DNA from: Cellvibrionales bacterium UBA4495
GTDB taxonomy: Bacteria; Pseudomonadota; Gammaproteobacteria; Pseudomonadales; Porticoccaceae
Direction of reading: 5' to 3'
Assembly: GCA_002388905.1 (NCBI GenBank)
Contig: DGNJ01000106.1
Span: 1 to 17,196 of the forward strand
Length of the DNA stretch: 17,196 nt
The notes under the pieces were generated by a model. It saw only the letters and a program-made list of their open reading frames with translations. It was not told the origin of the DNA and ran no database searches. The stretch's first letter is position 1. Every line of letters begins with the position of its first letter. Both the position numbers and the translations under genes were made by a program. Below, in pieces: positions 16,947-17,196 of this stretch.

Positions 16947-17154
16947 AACGATTTCCCCGGGTTTTCGCGGCCGAGGGCCGCTCCCACAACGAAATCCGGG
17001 TTGGCCGCCGGGCTGTCACAGAGAGCCGCCCCTGTGGAAGATGGATCTGTGTACCCCCAATCGAACCCGACAGGCGGCGGTTGCGGCAAAGAAGATGGTG
17101 GTCGCGCCCGGTCTTCAGTTCCGCGGCGAGGGCAGTGTCCAGGGAGTCATGCAT
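16939..17154 (-). pseudogene. Decayed duplicate of the bioF 5' end, now a 71-codon leader frame
   Basis: The first 13 residues [13 protein letters not shown] match Bio[14 protein letters not shown] at 12 of 13. With a one-codon shift weak similarity continues to about residue 43: LCRNRRLSGSIGG against [13 protein letters not shown], sharing L, R, R, L, S and G. After that homology ends and the frame runs through the REP ([16 protein letters not shown]). It stops at TGA, overlapping the bioF ATG by 8 bases. I read it as a truncated tandem copy that lost the rest of the gene. It could still be translated, affecting bioF initiation. An alternative is a functional leader peptide. Its own ribosome site is weak (CTGGGCAATTGCC). 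Confidence 0.55.
16961..16988 (+). repeat. REP-type palindromic element upstream of bioF
   Basis: gttttc precedes the perfect palindrome gcggcc-gag-ggccgc (16967-16981), then tcccaca. Its reverse strand reads TGTGGGAGCGG...CCGCGAAAAC, the Pseudomonas-type REP pattern. It is 14 bases from the bioF ATG and is copied at 17169-17196 with only the loop differing (ga to ag). Confidence 0.75.
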
Positions 17155-17168
17155 GGCAATTGCCCAGG

Positions 17169-17196
17169 GTTTTCGCGGCCAGGGGCCGCTCCCACA
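17169..17196 (+). repeat. REP-type palindromic element at the right edge
   Basis: gcggcc-agg-ggccgc (17175-17189) is flanked by gttttc and tcccaca, as in the copy 208 bp to its left. It sits 14 bases upstream of the ATG of the bioF-like leader frame. It may continue or pair with an inverted copy beyond the window. Confidence 0.7.

Larger units (their letters stand above)
16921..17196. repeat. Direct duplication, period 208 bp, of REP plus bioF start
   Basis: 16921-16988 and 17129-17196 align without gaps at 58 of 68 positions. Each unit contains codons of the bioF start, a 15-base spacer and a REP. The second unit runs to the window edge, so its true end is not visible. The differences cluster around the start codon and spacer. 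Between the units (16989-17128) lies the more diverged remainder of the bioF-like fragment, with no other recognisable feature. Confidence 0.75.

Noticed and set aside
16989..17128. Possible short RNA or riboswitch upstream of bioF (for example a biotin-related leader)
   Set aside because: Only a weak 5-bp stem is seen, and the sequence is better explained as decayed bioF codons. I also see no BirA-type operator.

Overview
This window looks like an ordinary chromosomal segment of a GC-rich gammaproteobacterium, probably from the broad Pseudomonas / Cellvibrio / Marinobacter neighbourhood. The reasons are a P. aeruginosa-like minor-pilin operon, pilS-pilR, a biotin cluster followed by a DUF3094 gene (a neighbourhood I recall from Pseudomonas), and Pseudomonas-type REP palindromes at both ends. 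The exact genus cannot be fixed from sequence alone. I see no rRNA, tRNA, CRISPR array, phage or transposase gene.

Layout. Positions 1-79 are non-coding and hold one REP element. nadE (80-1708, minus) makes NAD from deamido-NAD. It is divergent from the two-component pair pilS-pilR (1808-4805, plus), whose genes overlap by 29 bp. Converging on pilR with a 9 bp gap is the type IVa pilus minor-pilin cluster on the minus strand (13033-4815). In transcription order it is fimT, fimU, pilV, pilW, pilX, pilY1, pilE. It supplies the initiating and tip complex of the pilus. The 197 bp gap between fimT and fimU is AT-rich and carries a good sigma70-like promoter and an exact match to the AlgR core site, as expected if the fimU operon is under AlgR control.

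Upstream of fimT, also on the minus strand, lies the late biotin pathway: bioF, a fused bioH-bioC gene and bioD, joined by two 4-base ATGA stop/start overlaps, then the small membrane protein DUF3094. BioC and BioH open and close the disguised pimeloyl-ACP route, BioF makes KAPA, and BioD makes dethiobiotin. BioA and BioB are not in the window.

The right edge (16921-17196) holds a 208 bp-period partial duplication. A REP plus the first ~40 codons of bioF occur a second time upstream of the intact gene, as a decayed copy whose reading frame runs into the bioF start codon.

Most of the window is well understood machinery. The points deserving a second look are the AlgR-type site at fimU, the BioH-BioC fusion, a PilY1 whose N-terminal domain lacks the usual metal-site motif, GRPR motifs in both FimT and FimU, and the duplicated bioF start with its overlapping leader frame. 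I do not see a clearly new biological system.
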